Assembly: GCF_003634585.1 (NCBI RefSeq)
Contig: NZ_RBLG01000001.1
Location: 186,001 to 250,000 of the forward strand
DNA from: Gillisia mitskevichiae
GTDB lineage: Bacteria; Bacteroidota; Bacteroidia; Flavobacteriales; Flavobacteriaceae
Direction of reading: 5' to 3'
DNA length: 64,000 bases
The translations under genes were made by a program, and so were the position numbers. Position 1 is the first letter of the stretch. Each line of letters starts with the position of its first letter. Below the pieces are notes generated by a model, which was not told the DNA's origin, did no database searches, and saw only the letters and a list, made by a program, of their open reading frames with translations. Of this stretch, positions 17,984 through 27,849 are shown in pieces.

Positions 17984-18868
17984 TTAATTAAGGTTGAAAG
18001 ATGAAGTACCAATTAGCTGAGCACCTTCGTAAACATAAACCTTATATGAACCATCTATTAATTTATCTCCTTGAGTTTTTGAAAGTATACATACATCCAA
18101 TTCTTCCTTTTCGTAAAAAACTGTAGAAGTTGCACTATACATCATTACTCCACCTTCATGTTTTACAGCAATTTGATCTCCTACCAACTCATTATCTGGA
18201 TTATAAACCTGTACATACATGGTTTTTTCTCCAGAAGGAGCAAGATCGTTAGAACTAATTGTGAAACAGGTTCTTATTTGATCTATTCTACGTGTCTTAT
18301 CATTCTCTACTAATTTCCCGCTATTCCTCACTATTACTCCTTCACCTTTAAGAGAAGTAATCTTTAATTGTGAGGCTTTATCTACTTTAGTAGAAAGGCT
18401 TTGGTTATTAACTTGTAATGAATCTGATAAACGAACTTTTTGAGCCAATACTGTATTAGTACTATCTATAGTCATTGCCATCATTCGAGTTTGATTACTT
18501 AAACTATCTACCACTCTAAATAACCTATCTTTTTCACTCTTTAAAGCTCCGATCTCTCGTCTATATCTAGAGATCAACACAAGATTTGCTTCAGAATCTT
18601 TTACAGAATCTAACAATCTAGAAATACGCTCTCTTGCATTTACCATATCCTGGTCCATTACTTCGTTGGTTGCAATAGCTTCATCATATTTTACGATAAG
18701 ATCATTCAGCTCATCTTCAATAACAGTTTTTTCCTTTTGAAGTATCGCCTTATTCTCTTTTTCTTCGTTATAAAATTTAACCGTATAAATACCTAGCGCC
18801 ACTAGGGCAACGGCCAAAATTCCCGTTAAAATCTTAAGGGCCGTATTACTTTTTGTTTCGGTCATCAT
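17984..18868 (-). CDS. Membrane-anchored coiled-coil protein of unknown function
   Basis: 294 residues. One transmembrane helix (about 10-29) is followed by a long heptad-rich coiled coil (about 33-170, with KENKAILQKEKTVIEDEL and similar repeats). A small beta-type C-terminal domain (about 175-294, ending VYVYEGAQLIGTSSFNLN) completes it. The topology suggests the coiled coil and end domain face the periplasm. Two cysteines (in TCFTIS and DVCILSK) could form a disulfide there. The start is either of two adjacent ATGs. I do not recognise a named family; a structural or scaffolding role in the envelope is a guess. It is flanked by its own terminator. Confidence 0.75.
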   Translation of the reverse strand: MMTETKSNTALKILTGILAVALVALGIYTVKFYNEEKENKAILQKEKTVIEDELNDLIVKYDEAIATNEVMDQDMVNARERISRLLDSVKDSEANLVLISRYRREIGALKSEKDRLFRVVDSLSNQTRMMAMTIDSTNTVLAQKVRLSDSLQVNNQSLSTKVDKASQLKITSLKGEGVIVRNSGKLVENDKTRRIDQIRTCFTISSNDLAPSGEKTMYVQVYNPDNELVGDQIAVKHEGGVMMYSATSTVFYEKEELDVCILSKTQGDKLIDGSYKVYVYEGAQLIGTSSFNLN

Positions 18869-18927
18869 AAATGTGATTTAGTTTGTAAATTAATGGTTTA
18901 ATTAGCGAAATTACAATACATTAACTA

Positions 18928-19608
18928 ATGTTTCAAGATTTAATCAATATATTTTATCCTAATATTTGCCAAATATGCGATACTGAATTGCATAAGAATC
19001 AAAATATTCTGTGCACCAGATGCGTAAATGAACTTCCTATTACCAATTTCCATTTAGATAACGATAATCCTGTATTAAAAGTATTTTATGGACGAGTACC
19101 TATAGAAAATGCTACTTCCCTTTTAGCATTCAAGAAAAAAGGTAGCGTTCAGAAACTAATACATCGATTAAAATATAGAGGGCATCAAGAAATTGGTGCT
19201 TATTTAGGTGCTTGGACAGGAGCAGAAATAGTAAAATCAGATTCATTTAAAAATATAGATCTTGTAATTCCTGTGCCGCTACATAAAAAGAAACTTAAAG
19301 CGAGAGGTTTTAATCAGGTGGAAAAATTCGGAAAAGAGATCGCTTCAGCATTAAAAATAGATTATGAAGATGATGTGCTATTAAAAACTTCTTTCTCTAA
19401 TACCCAAACTCTTAAAACCAGGTTTGCCAGATGGGGAAATATTGAAGAAAGTTTTGTACTGGTTAATTCAGAAAAAATTAAAAATAAACACATTTTACTT
19501 GTGGACGATCTAATTACTACTGGCGCCACTTTGGAAGCTTGCGCAGATGTTCTCTTGGAAGCCGAAAATGTAAAGATTAGCATCGCTACTATGGCTTTTA
19601 CAGCATGA
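18928..19608 (+). CDS. comF: ComF family protein (phosphoribosyltransferase-like)
   Basis: 226 residues. A four-cysteine zinc site (Cys14, Cys17, Cys29, Cys32) is followed by a type I phosphoribosyltransferase domain with the PRPP loop HILLVDDLITTGATLEAC and the family signature KARGFNQVEKFGKEIA. ComF proteins are needed for DNA uptake during transformation in several bacteria. Here no other competence gene is adjacent, so the role is inferred from the family only. Confidence 0.92.
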   Translation: MFQDLINIFYPNICQICDTELHKNQNILCTRCVNELPITNFHLDNDNPVLKVFYGRVPIENATSLLAFKKKGSVQKLIHRLKYRGHQEIGAYLGAWTGAEIVKSDSFKNIDLVIPVPLHKKKLKARGFNQVEKFGKEIASALKIDYEDDVLLKTSFSNTQTLKTRFARWGNIEESFVLVNSEKIKNKHILLVDDLITTGATLEACADVLLEAENVKISIATMAFTA

Positions 19609-19653
19609 TTAAAACAAAAAATAATTGTTTCTTTGTTTAAAATTTCAGTTTAA

Positions 19654-21264
19654 ATGAAAAAATATTTTTCAGGATTAATACTGCTGCTTCTTACACTCAC
19701 ATTTATACAATGTGCAAAAAAAGGAACTCCACAAGGCGGGGATTTAGATGTTGAACCTCCAAAATTCTTAAGAGCAACACCTGAAAATTATTCAACCAAT
19801 TTCAATAAAGATGAGATCAGAATCTATTTTAATGAATATATTAAATTAGACGATGCGCAAAAACAGATCATTATCTCCCCTCCAATGGCGAATAAACCAG
19901 AGATCACACCTCTGGGTTCTCCAAGTAAGTATATTAGAATTAGGATAAAGGATACGCTTAGGAAAAACACTACCTACGCTATTAATTTTGGAAATAGCGT
20001 TGTAGATAATAATGAAGGTAACACTTTGCCATACTTTAAATATGTATTCTCTACAGGAGATTATATAGATTCTTTGTCGGTTTCGGGAACGGTTTCTGAT
20101 GCACTACTTAAAGAAGCAGATCCTTTTATTTCTGTAATGTTATATGATGCAGACGCAACTTACAATGATTCTATAGTTTACAATACCCCGCCTAGATATA
20201 TTACCAATACATTAGATAGTCTTAGAAGTTTTGAACTTACCAATATTAAAGAAGGCACTTATCATTTAGTAGCTGTTAGAGATCTAAATAATGACTATAA
20301 ATACAATCCTGGTAAGGAAAAAATAGCATTTTTAAAAGAAACTATTTCTGTGCCATCAGACACTTCTTATAATTTACAACTGTTTAAAGAAAACAATGCA
20401 TTTAAACCAGAACGACCTAAACAAGTAGCTAAACAAAAAATATTAGTTGGTTATAAAGGAAAAGCAAATCTAGACAGTCTCTCAATAGAACCTATAAACA
20501 CGGTTCCATCAGGATTTGATTATCGATTTACTAAAGTGATAGATAAAGACAGTTTATACTTATGGTACAAACCCTTTGTAGAAACGGATAGTTTAAGATT
20601 TAACTTCAATTCTCAAAAAGATACGGTGAGTTTAATCGCGAGGATTTCTGAAATGAAAGCAGATTCTTTAATGATCTCTACAGAACCATCAGGAACGTTG
20701 GAATTCAATAAAGATTTTGTAATTAAAGCAAATACCCCATTAATAGCTACAGACGATTCTCTAATTAAGATACTAGATAAGGATTCTCTCGAAGTTGCTT
20801 TTACTATAGAATTAAAGAATTTGGAGAATTCTGTTCACGTCAAGTTTCCAAAAAATGAAAATGAAACTTATCTCATAAAAATACTTCCTGGAGCGATCTT
20901 AGATTTTTTTGATTCGAAAAACGATACGATCTCAAAAACATTGAAAACAAAAACACTGTCAGATTATGGGAATGTTCGCTTGAGTTTACAGAATGTTCAG
21001 AGTTACCCAATCATCGTTCAATTAACAGATGAAAAAGGGGTGATTAAAGCTGAGAAAAAATCTGAAGATCAAAGTAACATCGCATTCGAATTAGTTTCTC
21101 CAGGGCAATATCTTATTCGAGTGATCTATGATTCTAATGCAAATGGCCAATGGGATACTGGAAACTATTTAAAGAAAACTAATGCCGAAGAGATCATTTA
21201 TTTTCCAGAATTGTTAGAAGTAAGACCAAATTGGGACATCAACCAATCTTTTAATCTAAAGTAA
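19654..21264 (+). CDS. Ig-like domain lipoprotein
   Basis: A 536-residue lipoprotein with signal peptide and Cys20 in FIQC. An N-terminal Big_5/SbsA-type Ig-like domain (about 35-135: PPKFLRATPENYSTNF to YFKYVFSTGDYIDS) is followed by several beta-rich modules. Near the end is an SDxNxNGxWDTG-type loop (DSNANGQWDTGNY) typical of prealbumin-like repeats. This architecture is common in Bacteroidota with no known function. The last 14 nt overlap the convergent nitrilase gene. A surface-exposed or periplasmic location is likely. Confidence 0.85.
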   Translation: MKKYFSGLILLLLTLTFIQCAKKGTPQGGDLDVEPPKFLRATPENYSTNFNKDEIRIYFNEYIKLDDAQKQIIISPPMANKPEITPLGSPSKYIRIRIKDTLRKNTTYAINFGNSVVDNNEGNTLPYFKYVFSTGDYIDSLSVSGTVSDALLKEADPFISVMLYDADATYNDSIVYNTPPRYITNTLDSLRSFELTNIKEGTYHLVAVRDLNNDYKYNPGKEKIAFLKETISVPSDTSYNLQLFKENNAFKPERPKQVAKQKILVGYKGKANLDSLSIEPINTVPSGFDYRFTKVIDKDSLYLWYKPFVETDSLRFNFNSQKDTVSLIARISEMKADSLMISTEPSGTLEFNKDFVIKANTPLIATDDSLIKILDKDSLEVAFTIELKNLENSVHVKFPKNENETYLIKILPGAILDFFDSKNDTISKTLKTKTLSDYGNVRLSLQNVQSYPIIVQLTDEKGVIKAEKKSEDQSNIAFELVSPGQYLIRVIYDSNANGQWDTGNYLKKTNAEEIIYFPELLEVRPNWDINQSFNLK

Positions 21265-22027
21265 ATTTATCCCTATCCTGTAAAAACTTTAATTTATCAC
21301 GAGACTCAGTTAAATGATCCTTATCTAAGCTTATTACTTTCGTGAATTCTGTTTCTAACTCATGATCGAACATAGCTTGACCCAAGCTATCATAAACTGC
21401 AGAGTGGCCAGTATATTCATAATTATTGCCATCCAAGCCAGTTCTATTAACTCCAGCACAATAAGTCATATTCTCTATAGCTCTAGCTTGCAAAAGTATA
21501 TCCCAAGCTTGAATTCTAGTTTTTGGCCAATTGGCTACATAGATCAAAAGATCGTAGTCCACAGTATTCCTAGCCCATACAGGAAATCGAAGATCATAAC
21601 ATATTAGCGGACAGATCTTCCAGCCTTTATACTCAACGATTAAACGCTCTTTCCCAGCCGTATAGGTTTCGTTTTCCTTAGCTAAAGTAAAAGTGTGATG
21701 TTTATCGTATACCTTATATGTAGAATCTGGAAAAACAAAATAGAGTCTATTAAAATACTTCCCATCTTCTTCAATAATAACACTACCTGTAATTGCTGCA
21801 CTCTTTTCGTTTGCTATTCGTTGCATCCATTTTAAAGTAAGACCATTTGGAGGTTCAGCTAACTTTTCAGCATTCATGGAAAAACCAGTGCTAAACATTT
21901 CTGGAAGAATAAATAAATCAACTTTCGAATTTATTTTAGCTATTTTTTCTGCAAAATGCTCCAAATTCTGATTGGAATTTTCCCAATATAAATCGGCTTG
22001 AATAAGGGCTATATTTAAATTTTTCAT
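21251..22027 (-). CDS. Nitrilase-family amidohydrolase (omega-amidase type)
   Basis: A 258-residue carbon-nitrogen hydrolase. The Glu-Lys-Cys triad is visible as Glu43 (LPEMFS), Lys109 (YDKHH) and Cys143 (LICYDLRFP). The sequence resembles the YafV/omega-amidase group, which hydrolyses alpha-ketoglutaramate in the glutamine transamination and methionine-salvage context. I chose the ATG at 22025-22027: the longer frame to 22129 adds 34 hydrophobic residues that do not belong to the family, and it nearly touches the divergent gene at 22132. It is cytosolic. The 3' end overlaps the convergent lipoprotein gene by 14 nt. Confidence 0.9.
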   Translation of the reverse strand: MKNLNIALIQADLYWENSNQNLEHFAEKIAKINSKVDLFILPEMFSTGFSMNAEKLAEPPNGLTLKWMQRIANEKSAAITGSVIIEEDGKYFNRLYFVFPDSTYKVYDKHHTFTLAKENETYTAGKERLIVEYKGWKICPLICYDLRFPVWARNTVDYDLLIYVANWPKTRIQAWDILLQARAIENMTYCAGVNRTGLDGNNYEYTGHSAVYDSLGQAMFDHELETEFTKVISLDKDHLTESRDKLKFLQDRDKFTLD

Positions 22028-22131
22028 GTCTAGTAAAATTATAAAAAATAAAATGATCGTTATTAAATACGTGTTAAAAGCTTGTAAGAAAAAGAGAATA
22101 TAAATAGCTTTATCATCAAACTGAAACACTT

Positions 22132-22650
22132 ATGAACCTAGATACTTTTTTACAAAAAGACTCTTATCTGTCTAATACCTCCAGAGGTTTAATTTCTGGA
22201 TTTGTTGGAGGTCTAGCTGGAACCGCGGTTAAATCTTTGATAGAACATTTTTTACCAGTTAGAAAGATAGAGCAAAAATCTGCTCAATTAAAAATAGTGG
22301 ATGATCTCTCTACAAAGATCACAGGAACACCTATAAGTGTAGAAAACGAGGCTTTAGCAGAACAACTGGTGAACTTTCCATTTGGAGCAAGTATCGCTGC
22401 GGCCTACGGTTATGGTAAAAAAGATAAGGATGCTATGAATATCGCGGATGGAGTTATTTTTGGAGCCACTACTTGGGTTTCTACACATGAAACATCTCTT
22501 CCTCTTGTTGGATTAGAATCTAAACCAACTGATATTCCTATAAAAATGCAGGCAAATGAATTATTTGCCCATATTGCATTTGGAATTACAACTGAAGTTG
22601 TTAGAAGCTTTATAAATGTACGAATGAAACGATCTCAAAATAGATTATAA
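22132..22650 (+). CDS. DUF1440 (YagU-like) family membrane protein
   Basis: 172 residues with Gly/Ala-rich hydrophobic segments (RGLISGFVGGLAGTAVKSLIEH, FGASIAAAYGYG, FAHIAFGITTEVVRSFI), consistent with an inner-membrane protein of the YagU/DUF1440 type. YagU affects acid resistance in E. coli; transfer of that role here is uncertain. It is a single-gene unit ended by a strong bidirectional terminator. Confidence 0.7.
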   Translation: MNLDTFLQKDSYLSNTSRGLISGFVGGLAGTAVKSLIEHFLPVRKIEQKSAQLKIVDDLSTKITGTPISVENEALAEQLVNFPFGASIAAAYGYGKKDKDAMNIADGVIFGATTWVSTHETSLPLVGLESKPTDIPIKMQANELFAHIAFGITTEVVRSFINVRMKRSQNRL

Positions 22651-22684
22651 AAAAAAACCCGAAGCAGAACTTCGGGATTTTTTT
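22649..22684. terminator. Bidirectional terminator between the DUF1440 gene and sdhB
   Basis: CCCGAAG and CTTCGGG form a 7-bp stem over a 5-nt loop, with an A run on the left and a T run on the right. It can therefore end both the plus-strand DUF1440 transcript and the minus-strand sdhCAB transcript. Confidence 0.92.
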
Positions 22685-22704
22685 ATTATGTATCAAATAT
22701 GAAT

Positions 22705-23448
22705 TTACTTCACACTTGCTTTTAAATATTCTCTGTTCATTCTTGCAATGTTCTCTAAAGAAATTCCTTTAGGACATTCTATCTCACAAGCTCCAGTATT
22801 AGAACAATTTCCAAATCCTTCCTTGTCCATTTGTTCTACCATCGCTAAAACACGTCTATCTGCTTCAACTTCTCCTTGAGGAAGCAATGCGAATTGACTA
22901 ACCTTTGCTGAAGTGAATAACATAGCACTTGCATTCTTACATGCAGCTACACAAGCACCACAACCAATACAGGTTGCTGCGTTAAACGAATCGTCTGCAT
23001 TTTCCTTTTTAATAGGAATTGTATTTGCATCTATAGTATTTCCAGAAGTATTTACAGAAATATATCCATATGCTTGTTGTATTCTATCGAAGGCGGTACG
23101 ATCTACAATAAGATCTTTTATTACAGGAAATGCTTTTGCTCTAAAAGGCTCTATAACGATAGTGTCTCCATCCTTAAAAGTACGCATGTGTAATTGGCAA
23201 GTGGTGATCAACTTATCTGGACCATGTGGTTCTCCGTTGATCTGTAATGAACATGAACCGCAAATTCCCTCACGACAATCGTGATCAAATTCTACTGGCT
23301 GCTCACCTTTATTAACCAACTCCTCGTTAAGCACATCTAGCATTTCCAGAAAAGACATATCTCCGTCTATTCCGTCAATGGTATAATCTACCATTTTACC
23401 CTTAGCTGTGGCATTTTCTTGACGCCATATTTTTAATGTAAGCTTCAT
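22705..23448 (-). CDS. sdhB: Succinate dehydrogenase/fumarate reductase iron-sulfur subunit
   Basis: Electron-transfer subunit of complex II at the inner face of the cytoplasmic membrane. 247 residues carry a plant-ferredoxin-type [2Fe-2S] site (Cys58, Cys63, Cys66, Cys84) and two C-terminal clusters (Cys160, 163, 166, 170 and Cys215, 221, 225). The cluster residues are complete for [2Fe-2S], [4Fe-4S] and [3Fe-4S]. It is the last gene of sdhCAB, separated from sdhA by a 70-nt gap that holds a tandem heptamer repeat. Confidence 0.97.
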   Translation of the reverse strand: MKLTLKIWRQENATAKGKMVDYTIDGIDGDMSFLEMLDVLNEELVNKGEQPVEFDHDCREGICGSCSLQINGEPHGPDKLITTCQLHMRTFKDGDTIVIEPFRAKAFPVIKDLIVDRTAFDRIQQAYGYISVNTSGNTIDANTIPIKKENADDSFNAATCIGCGACVAACKNASAMLFTSAKVSQFALLPQGEVEADRRVLAMVEQMDKEGFGNCSNTGACEIECPKGISLENIARMNREYLKASVK

Positions 23449-23460
23449 AATCTTTTAAAG

Positions 23461-23488
23461 TATTGAGTAGTGAGTATTGGGTATTGAG
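23461..23488. repeat. Tandem heptamer repeat (4 units) between sdhA and sdhB
   Basis: Four contiguous 7-bp units read TATTGAG, TAGTGAG, TATTGGG, TATTGAG on the plus strand. They lie in the 70-nt sdhA-sdhB spacer and are therefore transcribed in the sdh mRNA. The unit differs from the bordering sequence and looks like a short tandem repeat insertion. I see no second array in the window. Confidence 0.85.
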
Positions 23489-23518
23489 TTTTAATTTCTC
23501 AACACTTTAAGCTCTGTA

Positions 23519-25522
23519 CTATTTATAACTTCTGGTTTTCAATTCAATGTTTTCGAATATCAATTCCTCTTTATGAAGAATTGCTTCACTCGGTTTCCCT
23601 GTGTACTCCCATGCTGCTGCATACTTAAAGTTTTCGTCGTCTCTAAGCGCTTCCCCATCTGGAGTTTGGTATTCCTCTCTAAAATGCCCTCCACAAGATT
23701 CTTCTCTATGTAAAGCATCTTTTGCGAAAAGTTCTCCTAGTTCTAGGAAATCTGCAACTCTACCTGCTTTTTCTAATTCGGCATTCTTAGTATCTGCAGT
23801 ACCTGGAACCTTTACATTCTTCCAGAAATCCTCACGTAATTCAGCTATTTCATGAATAGCTTCTTTTAACTCTACAGCGTTTCTAGACATTCCACATTTG
23901 TTCCACATGATCTTACCTAATTTCTTATGGTAGGAATCTACGGAATGTTGTCCACCAGCATTCATCAATTTATTGATCTTATCTGTAACCTCTTTTTCTG
24001 CAGAATCGAATTCTGATGTATCTGTTGGAATCTTTCCTGTTCTAATATCTTGAGCAAGATAGTCTCCAATAGTATAAGGCAGTACAAAATATCCATCTGC
24101 TAAACCTTGCATTAAAGCGGAAGCCCCAAGTCTATTTGCACCGTGGTCTGAGAAGTTAGCTTCTCCTGTTGCATAACATCCAGGAATGGTAGTTTGTAAG
24201 TTATAATCTACCCAAAGTCCTCCCATAGTATAGTGAACTGCAGGATAGATCATCATTGGAGTTTTATATGGATTTTGATCTACGATCTTCTCATACATCT
24301 GGAATAAGTTCCCATATTTAGACTCAACAACGTCTTTACCTAATTTATATATTTCCTCTTTGGAAGGGTTTTTATGTCCAGAAGTAAATGCTTTCTCTTT
24401 TCCGTAGCGCTCAATTGCACTAGCAAAATCTAAATACACAGCTTCTCCTGTTTTATTTACTCCAAAACCAGCATCACAACGCTCTTTTGCAGCTCTAGAA
24501 GCTACATCTCGTGGTACTAGGTTTCCAAAAGCAGGATATCTTCTTTCTAAGTAATAATCCCTTTCATCTTCAGAAAGATCAGTTGGTTTTTTCTTACCAG
24601 TACGAATCGCTTCTGCATCCTCTAATTTCTTCGGAACCCAGATTCTACCATCATTTCGAAGAGATTCAGACATCAGTGTTAATTTAGACTGATGATCTCC
24701 AGAAACAGGAATACAAGTTGGGTGAATTTGCGTATAACATGGATTTGCAAAATATGCACCTCTACGGTGTGCTCTCCACGCTGCCATTACATTACTTCCC
24801 ATTGCATTGGTAGATAAGAAAAATACGTTACCGTATCCTCCTGAGGCCAGAACAACTGCATGAGCAGAATGACGCTCTATTGCTCCTGTTACCATATCTC
24901 TAGCTATAATTCCTCTGGCTTTTCCACCAACTAGAACTACGTCCATCATTTCATGACGGTTAAAAGCTTGTATCTTTCCACGGTTTATCTGGCGATTCAT
25001 TGCTGAATATGCCCCGAGTAATAACTGTTGTCCTGTTTGTCCTTTTGCATAGAACGTACGTGAAACCAATACCCCTCCAAAAGAACGGTTATCTAACATT
25101 CCACCATATTCCCTTGCAAATGGTACTCCCTGAGCAACGCATTGATCTATAATATTTCCTGAAACTTCCGCTAGACGGTAAACGTTTCCTTCTCTAGAAC
25201 GGTAATCTCCTCCTTTTACAGTATCGTAAAACAATCTAAAATTAGAATCACCGTCTCCTTGATAATTCTTTGCTGCATTAATTCCACCTTGAGCCGCAAT
25301 AGAATGCGCACGTCTTGGAGAGTCCTGATAGCAAAATGTTTTTACGTTATATCCTAGTTCTGCCAAAGTAGCTGCTGCGCTACCTCCTGCTAAACCTGTT
25401 CCAATAACTATAATATCTATATTACGTTTATTGGCGGGGTTTACTAGATTAATATTATTCTTATAGTTGCTCCACTTATCTTCTAGTGGCCCTTTTGGTA
25501 TCTTTGAATCTAAAATTGACAT
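23519..25522 (-). CDS. sdhA: Succinate dehydrogenase/fumarate reductase flavoprotein subunit
   Basis: Catalytic subunit oxidising succinate to fumarate (or the reverse). 667 residues, the longer form seen with type-B enzymes. An N-terminal FAD-binding Rossmann motif ([19 protein letters not shown]), the [14 protein letters not shown] segment for covalent FAD attachment to His, and the substrate region HPTCIP are intact. C-terminal helical domain ends KTRSYK. It starts 12 nt after sdhC ends. Confidence 0.97.
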   Translation of the reverse strand: MSILDSKIPKGPLEDKWSNYKNNINLVNPANKRNIDIIVIGTGLAGGSAAATLAELGYNVKTFCYQDSPRRAHSIAAQGGINAAKNYQGDGDSNFRLFYDTVKGGDYRSREGNVYRLAEVSGNIIDQCVAQGVPFAREYGGMLDNRSFGGVLVSRTFYAKGQTGQQLLLGAYSAMNRQINRGKIQAFNRHEMMDVVLVGGKARGIIARDMVTGAIERHSAHAVVLASGGYGNVFFLSTNAMGSNVMAAWRAHRRGAYFANPCYTQIHPTCIPVSGDHQSKLTLMSESLRNDGRIWVPKKLEDAEAIRTGKKKPTDLSEDERDYYLERRYPAFGNLVPRDVASRAAKERCDAGFGVNKTGEAVYLDFASAIERYGKEKAFTSGHKNPSKEEIYKLGKDVVESKYGNLFQMYEKIVDQNPYKTPMMIYPAVHYTMGGLWVDYNLQTTIPGCYATGEANFSDHGANRLGASALMQGLADGYFVLPYTIGDYLAQDIRTGKIPTDTSEFDSAEKEVTDKINKLMNAGGQHSVDSYHKKLGKIMWNKCGMSRNAVELKEAIHEIAELREDFWKNVKVPGTADTKNAELEKAGRVADFLELGELFAKDALHREESCGGHFREEYQTPDGEALRDDENFKYAAAWEYTGKPSEAILHKEELIFENIELKTRSYK

Positions 25523-25534
25523 AAATCTTACCTT

Positions 25535-26197
25535 TTAAAGGTTATTAATATAATGAAACAAGGCTATGAAAATGAATCCTAATGGAATTATGATAGCATA
25601 TCCAACAGTGAATTTTCTTATTCCTTCAGAATATTTATTTCTAATTCCCATAGATTGGAAAGAGGAAGAAAATCCGTGAAGTAAGTGTAACATTAAAAAT
25701 ACGAATGAAATTACATAAAGACCAGTTCTTACAGGGCTTACAAATTTCGCTACCAACTCACCATAATACCTTGTGGCATCTGCTGGGTGAGACTCAACAT
25801 ATTTATGAACCAATTCTGGTACCCAAAAATCGTAGAAGTGAAGTCCTAAAAAGGCCAATACTACCGCTCCAGAATAGATCATGTTTCTAGACATCCAACT
25901 AGAATTTGCGCTACCGTTATAACGCACATAATTTTTAGCTCTAGCGTTTCTGTTTTGAATTTCTAATACAAAACCCATTATAAAATGGAACACCACACCA
26001 AAAATAAGCACTGGCTGTAAGATTGCCTGCACTAAGAAATTGGTTCCCATAAAATGGGAGATCTCATTAAAAGTATCGGGGCTAATTACCGAAGTTAAAT
26101 TAATAGTAAAGTGTTGAGCTAAAAATAGGACTAAGAAAAGTCCCGATAAGGCCATAGCAAACTTTTTTGCTACTGAAGATTTAAGTAATCCACCCAT
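25535..26197 (-). CDS. sdhC: Succinate dehydrogenase cytochrome b subunit (type B, di-heme)
   Basis: Single membrane anchor of complex II: 220 residues and five predicted helices, with conserved histidines at 29, 48, 71, 120, 171, 174 and 215, of which four would ligate two b hemes. This is the type-B arrangement (one large anchor, no sdhD), so a missing sdhD is not a defect. It donates electrons to menaquinone in this phylum (established for the family). First gene of the operon, with a good promoter 31 nt upstream. Confidence 0.95.
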   Translation of the reverse strand: MGGLLKSSVAKKFAMALSGLFLVLFLAQHFTINLTSVISPDTFNEISHFMGTNFLVQAILQPVLIFGVVFHFIMGFVLEIQNRNARAKNYVRYNGSANSSWMSRNMIYSGAVVLAFLGLHFYDFWVPELVHKYVESHPADATRYYGELVAKFVSPVRTGLYVISFVFLMLHLLHGFSSSFQSMGIRNKYSEGIRKFTVGYAIIIPLGFIFIALFHYINNL

Positions 26198-26228
26198 TGG
26201 TTTGATTATTTTTGTGAAATTTTAAGAG

Positions 26229-26260
26229 CAAAAGTACATCTGAAATTAGTTACACACAAA
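26229..26260 (-). promoter_or_regulatory. Promoter of sdhCAB
   Basis: On the minus strand TTTG (26257-26260), 20 nt, then TACTTTTG (26229-26236) matches the Bacteroidota consensus TTTG-N19/20-TAnnTTTG closely. The -7 box ends 31 nt before the sdhC start. It is one of the two best promoters in the window. Confidence 0.75.
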
Positions 26261-26501
26261 CTTTAACTAGTTTTTCACTACCAATTTAGAACTAATACAA
26301 GTACTTTAGTAATTGTTGAACCAACTGCATCAATAGCGCGCCTTGGCGAAATAAATCAATGTTTGGATTTGCTCTGTTATTAGAACTCCTATTAAATTCT
26401 CATATCAAAATTTGGTTTTTACATAAACTTAACTCATTGTACGATTCATTTTTAGTAATTTCAGTATCTCATAAATCAAACCGATACTTATTTCAATTTC
26501 A
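26261..26501. other. Intergenic region upstream of cbpA
   Basis: Rest of the 304-nt divergent gap between sdhC and cbpA, beyond the sdh promoter. It is AT-rich. I find no clear TAnnTTTG box facing cbpA, no hairpin and no heat-shock inverted repeat of the CIRCE type. Nothing else is seen. Confidence 0.5.
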
Positions 26502-27425
26502 ATGGAATTTATAGACTATTATAAAACCTTAGAATTAGACAAATCTGCCACAAAAGCAGATGTTAAAAAGGCATATAGAAGACTTGCCCGTAAATACCAT
26601 CCCGACCTCAACCCAGATGACGATAGCTCCAAGAAGCGTTTTCAGCAGATAAACGAGGCTAATGAGGTATTAAGCGATCCTGAAAAACGCAAAAAATACG
26701 ATGAGTACGGGAAAGATTGGCAACATGCAGATCATTTTGAACAACAAAAACAACAAAGAAAAAGCGCGCGTGGAGCATCTGGAGGTTATGGAGGTTTTGG
26801 AGGTCAAGGCCAAGCGTATTCTGGCAATTTTGATAATGACAACTTCTCAGACTTTTTTGAACAAATGTTTGGAGGTGGCGCCAGATCTCGTGGCACTGGA
26901 AGATCTCCACAATTTAAAGGACAAGATTTTAATGCAGAACTACAGCTAAATCTATCTGATGTTTACACTAGCCACAAACAAACTCTTACCGTAAATGGGA
27001 AAAACATACGTCTTACTATTCCCGCCGGAGTGGAGAATGGACAAACCATTAAAATAGCTGGGCATGGTGGCCCAGGAGCACAGGGAGGACCAAAAGGAGA
27101 TCTTTTGATCACATTTAAAATTGTCAATAACACCAAATTTAAAAGAGAAAAAGAAAATTTATACAGCACGGTAGATCTGGATTTTTACACTGCGATTTTA
27201 GGGGGAGAAATCACAGTAGACACGTTTAACGGAAAAGTCAAACTCAATATTAAACCAGAAACTCAAAATGCTACTCGTGTAAAGTTAAAAGGAAAAGGTT
27301 TTCCTAAATATAAAAAAGAAGGACAATTTGGAGATCTGTTCATTACTTACAACATTAAAGTTCCAACAAATTTATCTTCAAAAGAAAAGGAATTGTATAC
27401 CGAATTACAAAAATTACGCTCATGA
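26502..27425 (+). CDS. cbpA: DnaJ-type co-chaperone, CbpA-like
   Basis: Hsp40 partner of DnaK. 307 residues: a J domain (1-70) with the HPD motif at 33-35, a Gly/Phe-rich linker (about 88-130), and the two-part DnaJ C-terminal substrate-binding domain. The CxxCxGxG zinc-finger repeats of true DnaJ are absent, which makes it a class II (CbpA-like) protein. Its stop overlaps the start of cbpM by 4 nt, and CbpM is the known inhibitor and modulator of CbpA, which supports the name. Confidence 0.93.
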   Translation: MEFIDYYKTLELDKSATKADVKKAYRRLARKYHPDLNPDDDSSKKRFQQINEANEVLSDPEKRKKYDEYGKDWQHADHFEQQKQQRKSARGASGGYGGFGGQGQAYSGNFDNDNFSDFFEQMFGGGARSRGTGRSPQFKGQDFNAELQLNLSDVYTSHKQTLTVNGKNIRLTIPAGVENGQTIKIAGHGGPGAQGGPKGDLLITFKIVNNTKFKREKENLYSTVDLDFYTAILGGEITVDTFNGKVKLNIKPETQNATRVKLKGKGFPKYKKEGQFGDLFITYNIKVPTNLSSKEKELYTELQKLRS

Positions 27426-27712
27426 ACTTAGATGAATTAATTGCAACCGAAGAACTTTGCGAGCGCTATAGTGTAGAGCACACCTTTATTAGGTCTTTGA
27501 ACAATAGCGGACTTTTGGAAGTGATCACAATTGAAAAAAGAGAATATGTTCACTGTGATAAGATGGCAGAATTCGAGAAAATTTTGCGACTTCACAACGA
27601 TCTAGAGATCAATCTCGAAGGAATTGAAGCCATTAAACATTTATTGGTTAAGCTTAGTAATTTAAAGGAAGAAAATATGGCTCTTAGAAATAGACTAGGT
27701 CTTTACGAATAA
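27422..27712 (+). CDS. cbpM: Chaperone modulator CbpM
   Basis: A 96-residue MerR-like helical protein (EELCERYSVEHTFIRSLNNSGLLEV, then a C-terminal helix with a leucine pattern). In E. coli, CbpM binds the J domain of CbpA and blocks its DnaK and DNA interactions. Overlap of 4 nt with cbpA indicates translational coupling and fixed stoichiometry. Confidence 0.9.
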   Translation: MNLDELIATEELCERYSVEHTFIRSLNNSGLLEVITIEKREYVHCDKMAEFEKILRLHNDLEINLEGIEAIKHLLVKLSNLKEENMALRNRLGLYE

Positions 27713-27849
27713 TCCAATTGTTAAAGAAAACCAAAGTCTTTTACGCTTAGTTTAACAGCATTTGAACTTATGTTTTTTATTTTTGAACTTTCCAAAGCTG
27801 ATTAGAATTAGATTCTATTCTCTATTCGGCAAAATCTAAATACATTTTT

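Noticed and set aside
25535-26197. Missing sdhD in the succinate dehydrogenase operon.
   Set aside because: The single 220-residue anchor with seven conserved His is the complete type-B di-heme subunit, as is normal in this phylum.
26701-26949. Overlapping frame of 82 codons inside cbpA.
   Set aside because: It is the +1 frame of the Gly/Phe linker region; the CbpA frame has clear family motifs.
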